This document shows positions 1 through 7,456 of a DNA stretch of 13,103 nucleotides, one piece after another. The stretch lies in assembly GCA_934141615.1 (NCBI GenBank), contig CAKPCM010000027.1:1-13103 (forward strand), read 5' to 3'. The notes beneath the pieces are model-generated. The model did no database searches. It worked only from the letters and a program-made list of their open reading frames with translations, and was not told where the DNA came from. A program made the position numbers and the translations under genes. This stretch comes from an uncultured Bacilli bacterium. GTDB lineage: Bacteria; Bacillota_I; Bacilli_A; RF39; UBA660. Positions within the stretch are counted from its first letter, which is position 1. Each line of letters starts with the position of its first letter.

Positions 1-1848
1 ATCGAATTCACATAAAATTCCATTATATCTACTTTCTATTGTAATTAAATATTCGTTATCTAAATACTTAATTAGTTTTTCCTCATAATCACTTATATCG
101 TTTTGTTTAAAATATATATTCATTTTCTTACTTAAATGTTCATAATTAATAAACCTTCCATGAGAAAAATTCTTTTTTTCATGAATAATACAATTTATTA
201 TACCAGATTCTGTTATTTTACTTTCTAAATCAAAACTTGCTGATAGCGTATAATCACCAGTAAATATATTAATAATATTTCCTTTTGTAAAAAATTCTTT
301 TAACATGTCTTTTTTATTTTTAAACAATTCTTCAAAATAATTATTCCAATAATTCATACTATCTTTTATAAAGCGACATACATCTTTTTCTACTTTTTTC
401 TTTTCAAAATAAAACTTAAGAAATAACGCAGCTGGTGAAATAGTTCCTTCGAAGGATAAAAAGCCACGTTCTCTTCCCTTATTTGAACTACTTCTATATG
501 ATACTATATTACTTTTATTAATACCGGTTTTTAAAACTATATTTTGCTTTTCACCCTTTGTAATAATAATCTTTTTATCTTGAGAAATTTCTTTCGTTGA
601 TTCAAAAATATCATTAGTTGTTCCGGAATATGAGAACAAAAATGCCATTTGTGCTTTCGAATTATTTCGATACTTTATATTTCTTGGAAAACTTGCGACT
701 GTATTTGTTCCATAAATATCATTTATGATTTTAGACGAAAAATAAGCTGCTGCAAATGAACCTCCTGTACCTATAAATAAACCATTATCAATGTTTTCAA
801 AATTAATTTTTTCAAGTTCAGAATAAGCCTTACTTTTTAATGCATTAATAACCCTTACCTCTAAATTATTAATGTTTATATTACATCTTTTTACTTTTTT
901 TCTTTCATTATATATAAAACTATCACAAATACATTTATCAGTCTCTTTTTTTATTTTGAATAAAGAATTAATATGTCCCCTAGCACCCATTTTAGATACA
1001 ACTTTAGATGTAAGTTTATTTGAATTCTCATACCACTTTTCAAATAAATTAGGATCATATTGTAAATTATTCTTTACAAAATCTTTTATAATACTAGATA
1101 TAAATGCATCACCCGCTCCAGTAGAATCGGTAACATATCCTTTATTTAGCAAAGCAAAATCATATATTTTACCATTATATATAAAAGTTGCACCACAATC
1201 TCCTCTTGTTATAGTCATAAATTTAGGAGAAAGACTCTTAAATAAATCTAAATCGTTTTTCAAACCTAACCTTTTTATTAAATGATTTGACACTCTTTCA
1301 TTAAAATTAATTATCTCAAATTTATTTTTCATTTTATTAATTATATCTTTTGCTTCCAGATTTTCAAATTCAAAATATTGACCTAAATCTATTATTTTTT
1401 TATTAAAAACACTATCTATAATAAACTGATTCTTATCATTTAAATTATCAAAAACTAATATATCATCATTTTTAATATCTTTAATAATATAATCAGTATC
1501 TATTAAGCTATCATCATACCATCTTTTTTTGCCACAAAAAGGGCATCTTTTTTTAGATGTAAACGATAATCCTTCTTTTTCTTCAAAATAAGAAACATGA
1601 AATGTTCTCGTTCTTTTGTCTTCTACTTCTTTAATATTAGAAATATCGACATTAACTTTCTTTAAACTATTTATTGCCATTTCCCCTTGAATATCATTAC
1701 CACAAGATCCATATACGGATGTATTTAATCCCATTTTCGCTAAATTCACAATTATATTATGAGAAGTCATTCCTCCATTAACACCTAATAACTTTTCATT
1801 TTTATAATAGTAATCTAATACTAAATCTCCTATGCTTACTACTCTCAT
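1..1848 (-). CDS. PfkB-family sugar kinase fused to SIS sugar-phosphate domain (3' end beyond window)
   Basis: The frame is open from ATG at 1848 to base 1, giving 616 visible codons and no stop, so the C-terminus lies outside the window. Residues 1-300 are a PfkB/ribokinase-type kinase: N-terminal IGDLVLD, a GG-x(4)-N substrate-side motif at 25-31, and the family signature DSTGAGDAF at 241-249, whose D247 is the expected catalytic base. A C102-P-F-C105-G pair preceded by basic residues looks like a zinc knuckle inserted in the kinase and is unusual. Residues 327-616 are a SIS domain: GTGGSF at 360-365, FSYSGTT at 405-411, and E547 followed by NFSHGRF at 560-566, as in SIS isomerases and deglycases. 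By family, the protein would phosphorylate a sugar and then isomerise or cleave the phosphosugar in the cytoplasm; the substrate is unknown. The start has AAAGGGAG about nine bases upstream. It lies downstream of the HAD-PRTase gene with no evident promoter between them. Confidence 0.88.
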   Translation of the reverse strand, partial: MRVVSIGDLVLDYYYKNEKLLGVNGGMTSHNIIVNLAKMGLNTSVYGSCGNDIQGEMAINSLKKVNVDISNIKEVEDKRTRTFHVSYFEEKEGLSFTSKKRCPFCGKKRWYDDSLIDTDYIIKDIKNDDILVFDNLNDKNQFIIDSVFNKKIIDLGQYFEFENLEAKDIINKMKNKFEIINFNERVSNHLIKRLGLKNDLDLFKSLSPKFMTITRGDCGATFIYNGKIYDFALLNKGYVTDSTGAGDAFISSIIKDFVKNNLQYDPNLFEKWYENSNKLTSKVVSKMGARGHINSLFKIKKETDKCICDSFIYNERKKVKRCNININNLEVRVINALKSKAYSELEKINFENIDNGLFIGTGGSFAAAYFSSKIINDIYGTNTVASFPRNIKYRNNSKAQMAFLFSYSGTTNDIFESTKEISQDKKIIITKGEKQNIVLKTGINKSNIVSYRSSSNKGRERGFLSFEGTISPAALFLKFYFEKKKVEKDVCRFIKDSMNYWNNYFEELFKNKKDMLKEFFTKGNIINIFTGDYTLSASFDLESKITESGIINCIIHEKKNFSHGRFINYEHLSKKMNIYFKQNDISDYEEKLIKYLDNEYLITIESRYNGILCEFD

Positions 1849-1852
1849 ATTT

Positions 1853-2029
1853 TTATTCTCCCTTTATATTTTTATCTAACCACTCATATAAATATTTATC
1901 TTTTAATGCATGTGAAGTAAGATAATCATTGTCATTTTTTACAATTTTTAATTCTGCATTAAGCACACTATCTCCTAATTGTCAAAATCAACTTCTATAT
2001 TGAGCATTATCTTTATAATCACTATCAAG
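1853..2029 (-). pseudogene. Short decayed reading frame between the HAD-PRTase and PfkB-SIS genes
   Basis: The gap between the two large genes holds one frame that looks coding but is broken. From about 2029 it reads LDSDYKDNAQYRS, meets TGA at 1990-1988 and again at 1984-1982 with one Phe codon between them, then continues for over 40 codons to TAA at 1855-1853, ending YLYEWLDKNIKGE. A TAA lies just before the segment and no start codon lies in the upstream part. A GTG at 1966, preceded by AGGAG, could start a 37-residue peptide. An ATG in another frame, near 2001, reads into the same stretch if one base is shifted near 1982. The stop is four bases before the PfkB-SIS ATG, and that gene's ribosome binding site lies inside the last codons, a spacing typical of an operon. 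I read it as the remnant of a lost gene; a short real peptide or a sequencing error are alternatives. I do not recognise the family. Confidence 0.4.
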
Positions 2030-2042
2030 TTAAAGCCTCTTG

Positions 2043-4376
2043 TTATTTTATTAATCTCTTTCTGTACTCACCAACTTCACTATTTATATTAAAATTATGA
2101 TTTTTTATTAAACATTCTATTATCTTTTTTCTATTTAAATCAAATACCCCTAATGAATCAGTGTAATCAATCTTTCCATTTTCATTTATCCAATCATCAT
2201 CCTTCCAACTATAAGGACTATTAAAGCATAAACCATATATATAATTGAAAAATAAATTATAATCAATAGCTGAAGAATTATTTAAGAACATTTGATTAAT
2301 TCTATTAATGCTCGGATATCTAACTATGCAAACGTTATTAACATTAATATCGCAATCATATAGTGAATTAATCGCTAACTGTAATGTTTTTCCTGTTAAA
2401 ACATTATCATCAAACAAATCTAAATCAGAAAATTTAAAATCATTGCAATTAATTAAGCCACCAAAATTATTTATATTAAAGTTTCTTAAATCAAGTAACT
2501 GCTTATTTGTATAACCAGATACATTTTTATTAAATTTTAAAAGTAATAACTTATCAATCCTATTTTGATCTATTATTTTTGCTATTATTGGTAATTCTAT
2601 GCCGCCATAACTCAATCCACATGCATTTGTAAATTCAGTACTATTGCAATTTTTATTATACAATGAAACCGCCACATAGTTTTCAGCAAAATTATCAATT
2701 TCTCTGTATGTTCTGTAATCTTTAGAATAGTTACCTTTTTCTTTCTTTTTTTGTTCATCATAAAAATTGTTTATCAAAATATTTTTAGTATCTGATATGC
2801 TTTTTAGAATGTAATCTTTATTAATGTTATATGCTGATTGAAAACATATTTCATTCATTAATTCTTCTATACTCATAAGACATTTATACAAGTCAGCAAT
2901 TTCATTTTTATCACTAGAAGAAATTTCCAATAGTATATTTTCATTACAATATTTTGAAACTAAGTAATGATTTAGTAAAATAAGCAAAACATTTCTACAA
3001 TTGTCTAAAACTCCTAACAATAATTTTTTATTACTTCGATTGTTTAAATTATTTGTTTCTAAAATAGCTTCCAATGATTCATCCAAAAAATTCAAATAGT
3101 TTTTATGCCAATTTATTACATCATTTTTTGAAGTAGTATCAACACCATTTTTGCTTATTCTGTTCGACATAAAATAATAGTACGTATCAGAACCTCTTAA
3201 AAGATAATTTTCATCATCTCTTATTGAATAAGACTGATTTTCACCAATTAATGTTAACCATAATTCTTTTAATGGATTGTCATTCAAAAGTTCCATTTCA
3301 TACATAGGAATTTTAACGCTTCCACTGAATCTATCAAACAAATCATCTATTGTGTTGCAATCAGTAAAATTACTATTTATTATGTCGTTATATCTTTTCA
3401 ATAATTTTTGCCTTCCAAGAACAATATTTCTTTCTATCTCAGCAAATTGCCGTTTATAATTTTGCTTTTCAGCTTTTTCTAAACATACAGTCGGTAATAT
3501 TTTTGCATTCTTTATTAACTGCAATGTAGCTTCCACCCCGCTTATTATATTTCCATTTTTATCAAAAACAGGAAAACAGGAATTAACAGAACCACTAGTT
3601 TTATCTACACTATATCCTTGATTGCAATTTAGCATTGCATAATCATTTCCTCTTAAATCTCCACAATCGCCAATTCTCATCATTGAATTTCTAGGTACAC
3701 CAATTATCTTTTCTGTTCTCTCTATCGCCTTATCTTTTGTTGCGGTTCCTATTTGAATAACAGGTTTGTTTTCATATATACCTCTTGTTAAATAGATACC
3801 ATTAAATCCTTTATTCGCTATATAATCATTTACACTATCAAATATTGAATTAATTATTTTGCCATTATCCGTGTTAAATACCATTCTTATATTTATAATA
3901 TTATTATTTTTTAAGTCTCTTGAATATGTTATCATAAAATAATTACCATAAGGTGAATTTTCTTTAATTTCTTTCACAAGACTACTAATTAGTAGCAATT
4001 GGTTCAATTCTTCTTTAGTTGATATATAAACGCTTTCATTTAAAAAATTCTCTGATGTTGCAGTATTACTATAAAATAATCTAGCACCATCATTTGCCAA
4101 AACATATATTCTTTTGAGATCATTATCCACTATTTTCTTATTATCATGCATGTGATCATAGATGTCATTTTTTAAATCATTCAGTCCAGTTTCTCCACGT
4201 CCCGTAATAAATACAACTGGAACTTTCTTAGCCAACAAGTCAATAATCATATCTATAGCTCTATCATCAATTGTTTTAGAATTATTAATGGTTAGAGTTC
4301 CGTCAATATCAAAACATACTGCATTGTATTTCTGATCCAATGATTTAAGATAATTTATATATAGTTCATCATTCAT
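2043..4376 (-). CDS. HAD-family phosphatase fused to a phosphoribosyltransferase domain
   Basis: This 777-residue protein has an N-terminal HAD hydrolase of the Cof/sugar-phosphatase type (about 15-290). Motif I is FDIDGT (nucleophile D23, acid/base D25), motif II has T58 in FITGR, the motif III Lys is K214 or K216, and motif IV is IGDCGDLRGND with D237, D240 and D245. Residues 300-570 are mainly helical with no motif I can name. The C-terminal part resembles a type I phosphoribosyltransferase: GLSYGGIELP at 587-596 and FDDNVLTGKT at 655-664, matching the acidic pair plus TG-x-T loop that binds PRPP. The predicted chemistry is phosphate removal plus transfer to or from PRPP, in the cytoplasm, with no signal peptide or membrane segment. 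AGGAGG lies eight bases before the ATG. It follows the WYL regulator gene, and a palindrome in its leader suggests repression. Fusion of these two activities is unusual; HAD and PRTase genes also co-occur in tellurium-resistance-type (ter) operons, but no TerD or TerC is present here. Confidence 0.85.
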   Translation of the reverse strand: MNDELYINYLKSLDQKYNAVCFDIDGTLTINNSKTIDDRAIDMIIDLLAKKVPVVFITGRGETGLNDLKNDIYDHMHDNKKIVDNDLKRIYVLANDGARLFYSNTATSENFLNESVYISTKEELNQLLLISSLVKEIKENSPYGNYFMITYSRDLKNNNIINIRMVFNTDNGKIINSIFDSVNDYIANKGFNGIYLTRGIYENKPVIQIGTATKDKAIERTEKIIGVPRNSMMRIGDCGDLRGNDYAMLNCNQGYSVDKTSGSVNSCFPVFDKNGNIISGVEATLQLIKNAKILPTVCLEKAEKQNYKRQFAEIERNIVLGRQKLLKRYNDIINSNFTDCNTIDDLFDRFSGSVKIPMYEMELLNDNPLKELWLTLIGENQSYSIRDDENYLLRGSDTYYYFMSNRISKNGVDTTSKNDVINWHKNYLNFLDESLEAILETNNLNNRSNKKLLLGVLDNCRNVLLILLNHYLVSKYCNENILLEISSSDKNEIADLYKCLMSIEELMNEICFQSAYNINKDYILKSISDTKNILINNFYDEQKKKEKGNYSKDYRTYREIDNFAENYVAVSLYNKNCNSTEFTNACGLSYGGIELPIIAKIIDQNRIDKLLLLKFNKNVSGYTNKQLLDLRNFNINNFGGLINCNDFKFSDLDLFDDNVLTGKTLQLAINSLYDCDINVNNVCIVRYPSINRINQMFLNNSSAIDYNLFFNYIYGLCFNSPYSWKDDDWINENGKIDYTDSLGVFDLNRKKIIECLIKNHNFNINSEVGEYRKRLIK

Positions 4377-4395
4377 ATCAACTACCTCCTTAAGT

Positions 4396-4418
4396 TAATA
4401 GTTTTACTAAAACTATTA
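4396..4418. promoter_or_regulatory. Perfect palindrome in the HAD-PRTase leader, candidate WYL-regulator operator
   Basis: Two perfect 10-base arms (taatagtttt and aaaactatta) flank a three-base spacer, between a TATAAT element at 4461-4456 and the ribosome binding site at 4389-4384. The half-site ATAGTTT recurs at 4438-4444 and at 5135-5141, just upstream of the -35 of the neighbouring regulator gene. Shared half-sites in both leaders suit an autoregulated operator. An RNA hairpin is the alternative, but no U tract follows, so it is not a terminator. Confidence 0.5.
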
Positions 4419-4455
4419 TTCCTTTTAGTTTTAGGTTATAGTTTCTTTCAAAAAT

Positions 4456-4461
4456 ATTATA
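4456..4461 (-). promoter_or_regulatory. Possible -10 element for the HAD-PRTase / PfkB-SIS operon
   Basis: TATAAT on the minus strand lies about 80 bases upstream of the HAD-PRTase ATG. The -35 region at the right distance is poor (ACGAAA or CGAAAT), which would fit a regulated promoter. The predicted transcript start near 4449 puts the palindrome at 4396-4418 in the leader, where a bound repressor could block elongation. In such AT-rich DNA an isolated TATAAT is weak evidence. Confidence 0.35.
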
Positions 4462-4490
4462 TCGCAAAAAAATGAAATATTTCGTCTTTT

Positions 4491-5081
4491 TTATTTTGAA
4501 ATAATAATTCTGCTTAATTCAAAATGTCGTATATCATTTCTTAATTCACAAAAGGCAGTAACATAATAATCATTTTTATATTTAAATAAATAAAGAGGGT
4601 GTATCGTTCTTTTGGAATTGCTACCACTAACATCATTATATATTATTTCTATTTTATCGTTTTTTTCAACGGCTTCTAATATAAGTTTTTCTACATCATT
4701 AGGAGCATCTGTATTGATGTTTAGAATATATTTACTCTTTTCATCATATATTGAATACATTTTCTTTGCTTTATCTAAAAAAGTTTTATATTTGTCTAAA
4801 TATTTAAAATTATTTTCTAATAGCATATTATACACGTTATTTAATAATTGTATATCATATTTATTAACACTTGTATAGTTTTTGATTTTGTCAATCATAA
4901 AATACCCACCATTAGGTCCTTTAAAAGATTCAATAGCAATTCCATTATTACATATTTCTTCTTTATAATATCTTATCATTCTTTCGGTTACACCAAGTTT
5001 TTCAGATAATTCTTTCAATGTATAAACATTACCCGTATTTAATAGATCAATCATATACAACATATTTGATAATTTTCCCAT
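4491..5081 (-). CDS. Short HTH-WYL transcriptional regulator
   Basis: This 196-residue protein has an N-terminal winged helix of the DeoR/HTH_11 type (about 4-65): TLKELSEKLGVTERMIRYYKEE holds the helix-turn-helix, and GPNGGYFM is the wing. Residues 125-194 match a WYL domain, with the HPLYLFKYKNDYYVTAFCEL strand region at 161-180 and RHFELSRI at 185-192, the arginines of the ligand-binding face. The WYL tripeptide itself reads YYV. Typical WYL regulators are about 300 residues and carry a C-terminal WCX extension; this one stops straight after the WYL core. WYL domains sense nucleotide-like or other small ligands and often control accessory and defence loci. It has its own strong promoter and GAGGTG before the ATG, is followed by the HAD-PRTase gene, and is the likely regulator of that cassette (inference). 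Confidence 0.85.
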   Translation of the reverse strand: MGKLSNMLYMIDLLNTGNVYTLKELSEKLGVTERMIRYYKEEICNNGIAIESFKGPNGGYFMIDKIKNYTSVNKYDIQLLNNVYNMLLENNFKYLDKYKTFLDKAKKMYSIYDEKSKYILNINTDAPNDVEKLILEAVEKNDKIEIIYNDVSGSNSKRTIHPLYLFKYKNDYYVTAFCELRNDIRHFELSRIIISK

Positions 5082-5103
5082 AACACACCTCTAATTAAAA
5101 AAT

Positions 5104-5132
5104 ATTATACAAAAAAACATATCAACTTTCAA
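5104..5132 (-). promoter_or_regulatory. Sigma-A-type promoter of the WYL regulator gene
   Basis: On the minus strand TTGAAA (5132-5127), exactly 17 bases, then TATAAT (5109-5104), with a predicted start near 5097 and the ATG at 5081. The short leader holds GAGGTG. An ATAGTTT half-site like those in the HAD-PRTase leader lies at 5135-5141, next to the -35, as expected for autoregulation. Confidence 0.75.
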
Positions 5133-5186
5133 TCATAGTTTAATTTTCATAGTGTTTATTGTATTAATTAGTGTTTTTCTTTTACA

Positions 5187-5236
5187 ATCAAAAAAGAAGA
5201 AATTACTCTTCAGTCTTTTCTTCTTTCTTTTTTGAT
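5187..5236 (-). terminator. Weak AU-rich terminator candidate overlapping the pnp 3' end
   Basis: An imperfect inverted repeat spans the pnp stop codon. The downstream arm ATTTCTTCTTTTTTGAT pairs with the purine-rich last codons of pnp (5217-5236), with a perfect 10-base core and a four-base slippage bulge. The stem is nearly all A-U, so termination would be weak. I found no better hairpin between pnp and the WYL gene. It may simply reflect the Lys/Glu-rich pnp tail. Confidence 0.3.
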
Positions 5237-7392
5237 GATTTTTCATCTTTAATCTTATCTTTTACTAATACTTCTTTTCTAGATAAGTTTAACTTACCAT
5301 TTTTAAATCCTGTTGCTTTAACAATTATTTCATCTCCAACGTTTACAACATCAGATGTCTTAGCAACTCTCTTATCTGATAATTGAGAGATGTGAACTAA
5401 TCCTTCGCAGCCTTCCCAAAGTTCTACAAAGCATCCTAATTCTTCTATTACTTTTACAACACGTCCGGTATAAATCTTACCTATTTCTACTTCCTTTATA
5501 ACGTTCTTAATCATATCAGCAGTTTTATTAATTATATCACTATCAGTATGATAAATAATTACCCTTCCGTCTTCTTCTATATCTACTTTAACAGCATTCA
5601 TATCAGTTACGGTTTCAACGTTTGAGGCCTCTAAAATAATCTTTGTAATCATTTCTCCGCCTTTACCAATAACGTCTTTTATCTTTCCTGGATCAATTGT
5701 AAATGTAAGAGTCTTTGGAGCATACTTACTAACTTCTTTTCTTGGTTCTTTTATTTGTTTTGCTATTACCTTTAATATTTCTAATCTAGCTTTTTTAGCT
5801 TGTGCTAATGCTTCTTTTAATATTTCTTTAGTAATACCTTTTATTTTTATATCCATTTGAAGTGCACAAATACCATCTTTTGTACCTGCAACCTTAAAGT
5901 CCATATCACCTAAATGGTCTTCCATACCTTGAATATCAGTTAGTATTGTATAGTCATCACCATCTGTAATAAGTCCCATTGCAATACCCGCAACTGGAGC
6001 TTTTATTGGTACACCAGCAGCCATTAAAGCCATGCATCCAGCACAAATAGATGCTTGTGATGATGAACCATTTGACTCTAATATTTCTGATACAACACGT
6101 ACTGTGTATGGAAATTCTTCTTCAGATGGCATAACTTGAGCAAGTGCTCTTTCTCCTAATGCACCGTGTCCTATTTCACGACGTCCTGGAGCACCATAAC
6201 GTCCTGTTTCACCAACAGAAAATTGTGGGAAGTTATAATGTAACATAAATCTTTTTTGATCTTCTGGAGAAAGACCATCTATTATTTGATGTTCTCCAAG
6301 TGCACCTAATGTTACAACTGACAGGCTTTGTGTTTCACCACGGGTAAATAAAGCTGAGCCATGCGTTCTTGGAAGTAAATCAATGTCTGTTGAAAGAGGT
6401 CTTATTTCAGTCATTTTTCTTCCGTCTGCACGCTTTTTCTCTTTAACAACAATCTTTCTAAATACTTCGTATTCAACTTCTCCTAAACATAACTTAACCT
6501 TTGTTAAAAGCTCGTTTAAAGCATCCTTATCTAAATCTTCATTCTCATATTCAAACTTAGCTACTACGTCTTCTTTTACTTTGTCTATTGCAGCATATTT
6601 TTCTAGTTTATCTTTAATACGCATTGCGCTATCTAGTGGTTCTTTTGCAAGCTGTAAAATTTCATCTTTAAGCTCATCTGTTATCTCTAGAGCTTCATAC
6701 TCCATTTTTTCTTGACCTATTTCTTTTATTATTTTATTTTCAAACTTAACTAGTTCTTTTACGGCATCGTGACCAAACATTAATGCATCAAGCATATCAT
6801 CTTCACTAGCTTCTTTAGCTCCTGCTTCAACCATATTAATTGCATCCATTGTTCCTGCAACAGTAAGGTCTATATCTGTTTCTTCTAATTCTTTAACAGT
6901 TGGATTAATTATAAATTCGCCCTTTATTCTTCCAACTTTAACACCTGCGATTGGTCCATCAAAAGGAACCTTACTAATTGATGTTGCAATAGATGATCCA
7001 AGCATTGCAGTAAGCTCAGGTGAATTATCAGGGTCTACTGATAAAACAGTGTTTACAACTTGCACTTCATTTCTAAAGTCTGAAGGAAATAAAGGACGCA
7101 TTGGTCTATCTATCATTCTAGCTGCAAGTGTTGCGTTTTCCGTTGGTCTTCCTTCTCTTTTTATAAATCCACCAGGTATTTTACCTACTGAATATAACTT
7201 TTCTTGGTATAAAACCATTAAAGGGAAAAAGTCTGATAATATATTAGCATCATGACTTACACATACAGTTGATAATACTACTGTATCACCGTATCTTACT
7301 AATACCGCACCATCAGCTTGTTTAGCTAATTCTCCTACTTCAACAGTTAATTTTCTACCTCTAAATTCTGTTTCAAATATTCTTTTTTCCAT
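5203..7392 (-). CDS. pnp: Polyribonucleotide nucleotidyltransferase (PNPase)
   Basis: Full-length, 729 residues. PNPase degrades RNA 3'-to-5' by phosphorolysis, releasing nucleoside diphosphates, as a cytoplasmic trimer. Domains in order: RNase PH 1 (about 1-215), the helical domain (about 235-320), RNase PH 2 (about 322-545) with RREIGHGALGERAL at 404-417 and the catalytic cluster D492, D498, K500 in EDHLGDMDFK, a KH domain with IGKGGEMI at 575-582, and an S1 domain (about 637-705) ending NLSRKEV. A Lys/Glu-rich tail follows. All expected catalytic motifs are present. GGAG lies nine bases before the ATG (GGAG-ATGTAATA-ATG). It is downstream of rpsO, the conserved bacterial order, separated by an intrinsic terminator, so its level probably depends on read-through or processing there. 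I see no obvious separate promoter in the 64-base gap. Confidence 0.98.
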   Translation of the reverse strand: MEKRIFETEFRGRKLTVEVGELAKQADGAVLVRYGDTVVLSTVCVSHDANILSDFFPLMVLYQEKLYSVGKIPGGFIKREGRPTENATLAARMIDRPMRPLFPSDFRNEVQVVNTVLSVDPDNSPELTAMLGSSIATSISKVPFDGPIAGVKVGRIKGEFIINPTVKELEETDIDLTVAGTMDAINMVEAGAKEASEDDMLDALMFGHDAVKELVKFENKIIKEIGQEKMEYEALEITDELKDEILQLAKEPLDSAMRIKDKLEKYAAIDKVKEDVVAKFEYENEDLDKDALNELLTKVKLCLGEVEYEVFRKIVVKEKKRADGRKMTEIRPLSTDIDLLPRTHGSALFTRGETQSLSVVTLGALGEHQIIDGLSPEDQKRFMLHYNFPQFSVGETGRYGAPGRREIGHGALGERALAQVMPSEEEFPYTVRVVSEILESNGSSSQASICAGCMALMAAGVPIKAPVAGIAMGLITDGDDYTILTDIQGMEDHLGDMDFKVAGTKDGICALQMDIKIKGITKEILKEALAQAKKARLEILKVIAKQIKEPRKEVSKYAPKTLTFTIDPGKIKDVIGKGGEMITKIILEASNVETVTDMNAVKVDIEEDGRVIIYHTDSDIINKTADMIKNVIKEVEIGKIYTGRVVKVIEELGCFVELWEGCEGLVHISQLSDKRVAKTSDVVNVGDEIIVKATGFKNGKLNLSRKEVLVKDKIKDEKSSKKKEEKTEE

Positions 7393-7413
7393 TATTACAT
7401 CTCCTTAATCTAT

Positions 7414-7441
7414 ATAAAAAGACACCCAAAAAAGAGTGCCT
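7414..7441 (-). terminator. Intrinsic terminator between rpsO and pnp
   Basis: On the minus strand AGGCACTC, a loop of six T, then GGGTGTCT pair over eight positions (two G-U), followed by TTTTTATAT. This is a good rho-independent terminator for rpsO. Because pnp starts only about 20 bases later with no clear promoter between, it probably acts as a partial terminator or an RNA processing site that sets the rpsO to pnp ratio. Confidence 0.75.
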
Positions 7442-7456
7442 ACTTTACAAAACAAA

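Noticed and set aside
872..1285. Plus-strand open frame of 137 codons
   Set aside because: It lies entirely opposite the PfkB-SIS gene, whose motifs are clear in the minus frame. Its Phe/Leu/Ser-rich composition is what an AT-rich antisense frame gives.
1982..1990. TGA read as tryptophan (Mycoplasma-type code)
   Set aside because: It would repair the broken frame, but two genes on the right end in TGA, one in an ATGA overlap, and Trp in intact genes is TGG, so the standard code is the better reading.
4465..4490. Terminator downstream of the WYL gene (GAAATATTTC followed by T's)
   Set aside because: The stem is only A-U apart from one end pair and its loop would be two to four bases, so it is too weak to call.
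5150..5176. Direct repeat of tagtgttt, spaced 19 bases start to start
   Set aside because: Eight AT-rich bases repeated once in an AT-rich gap is weak, and it does not align with the promoter elements there.
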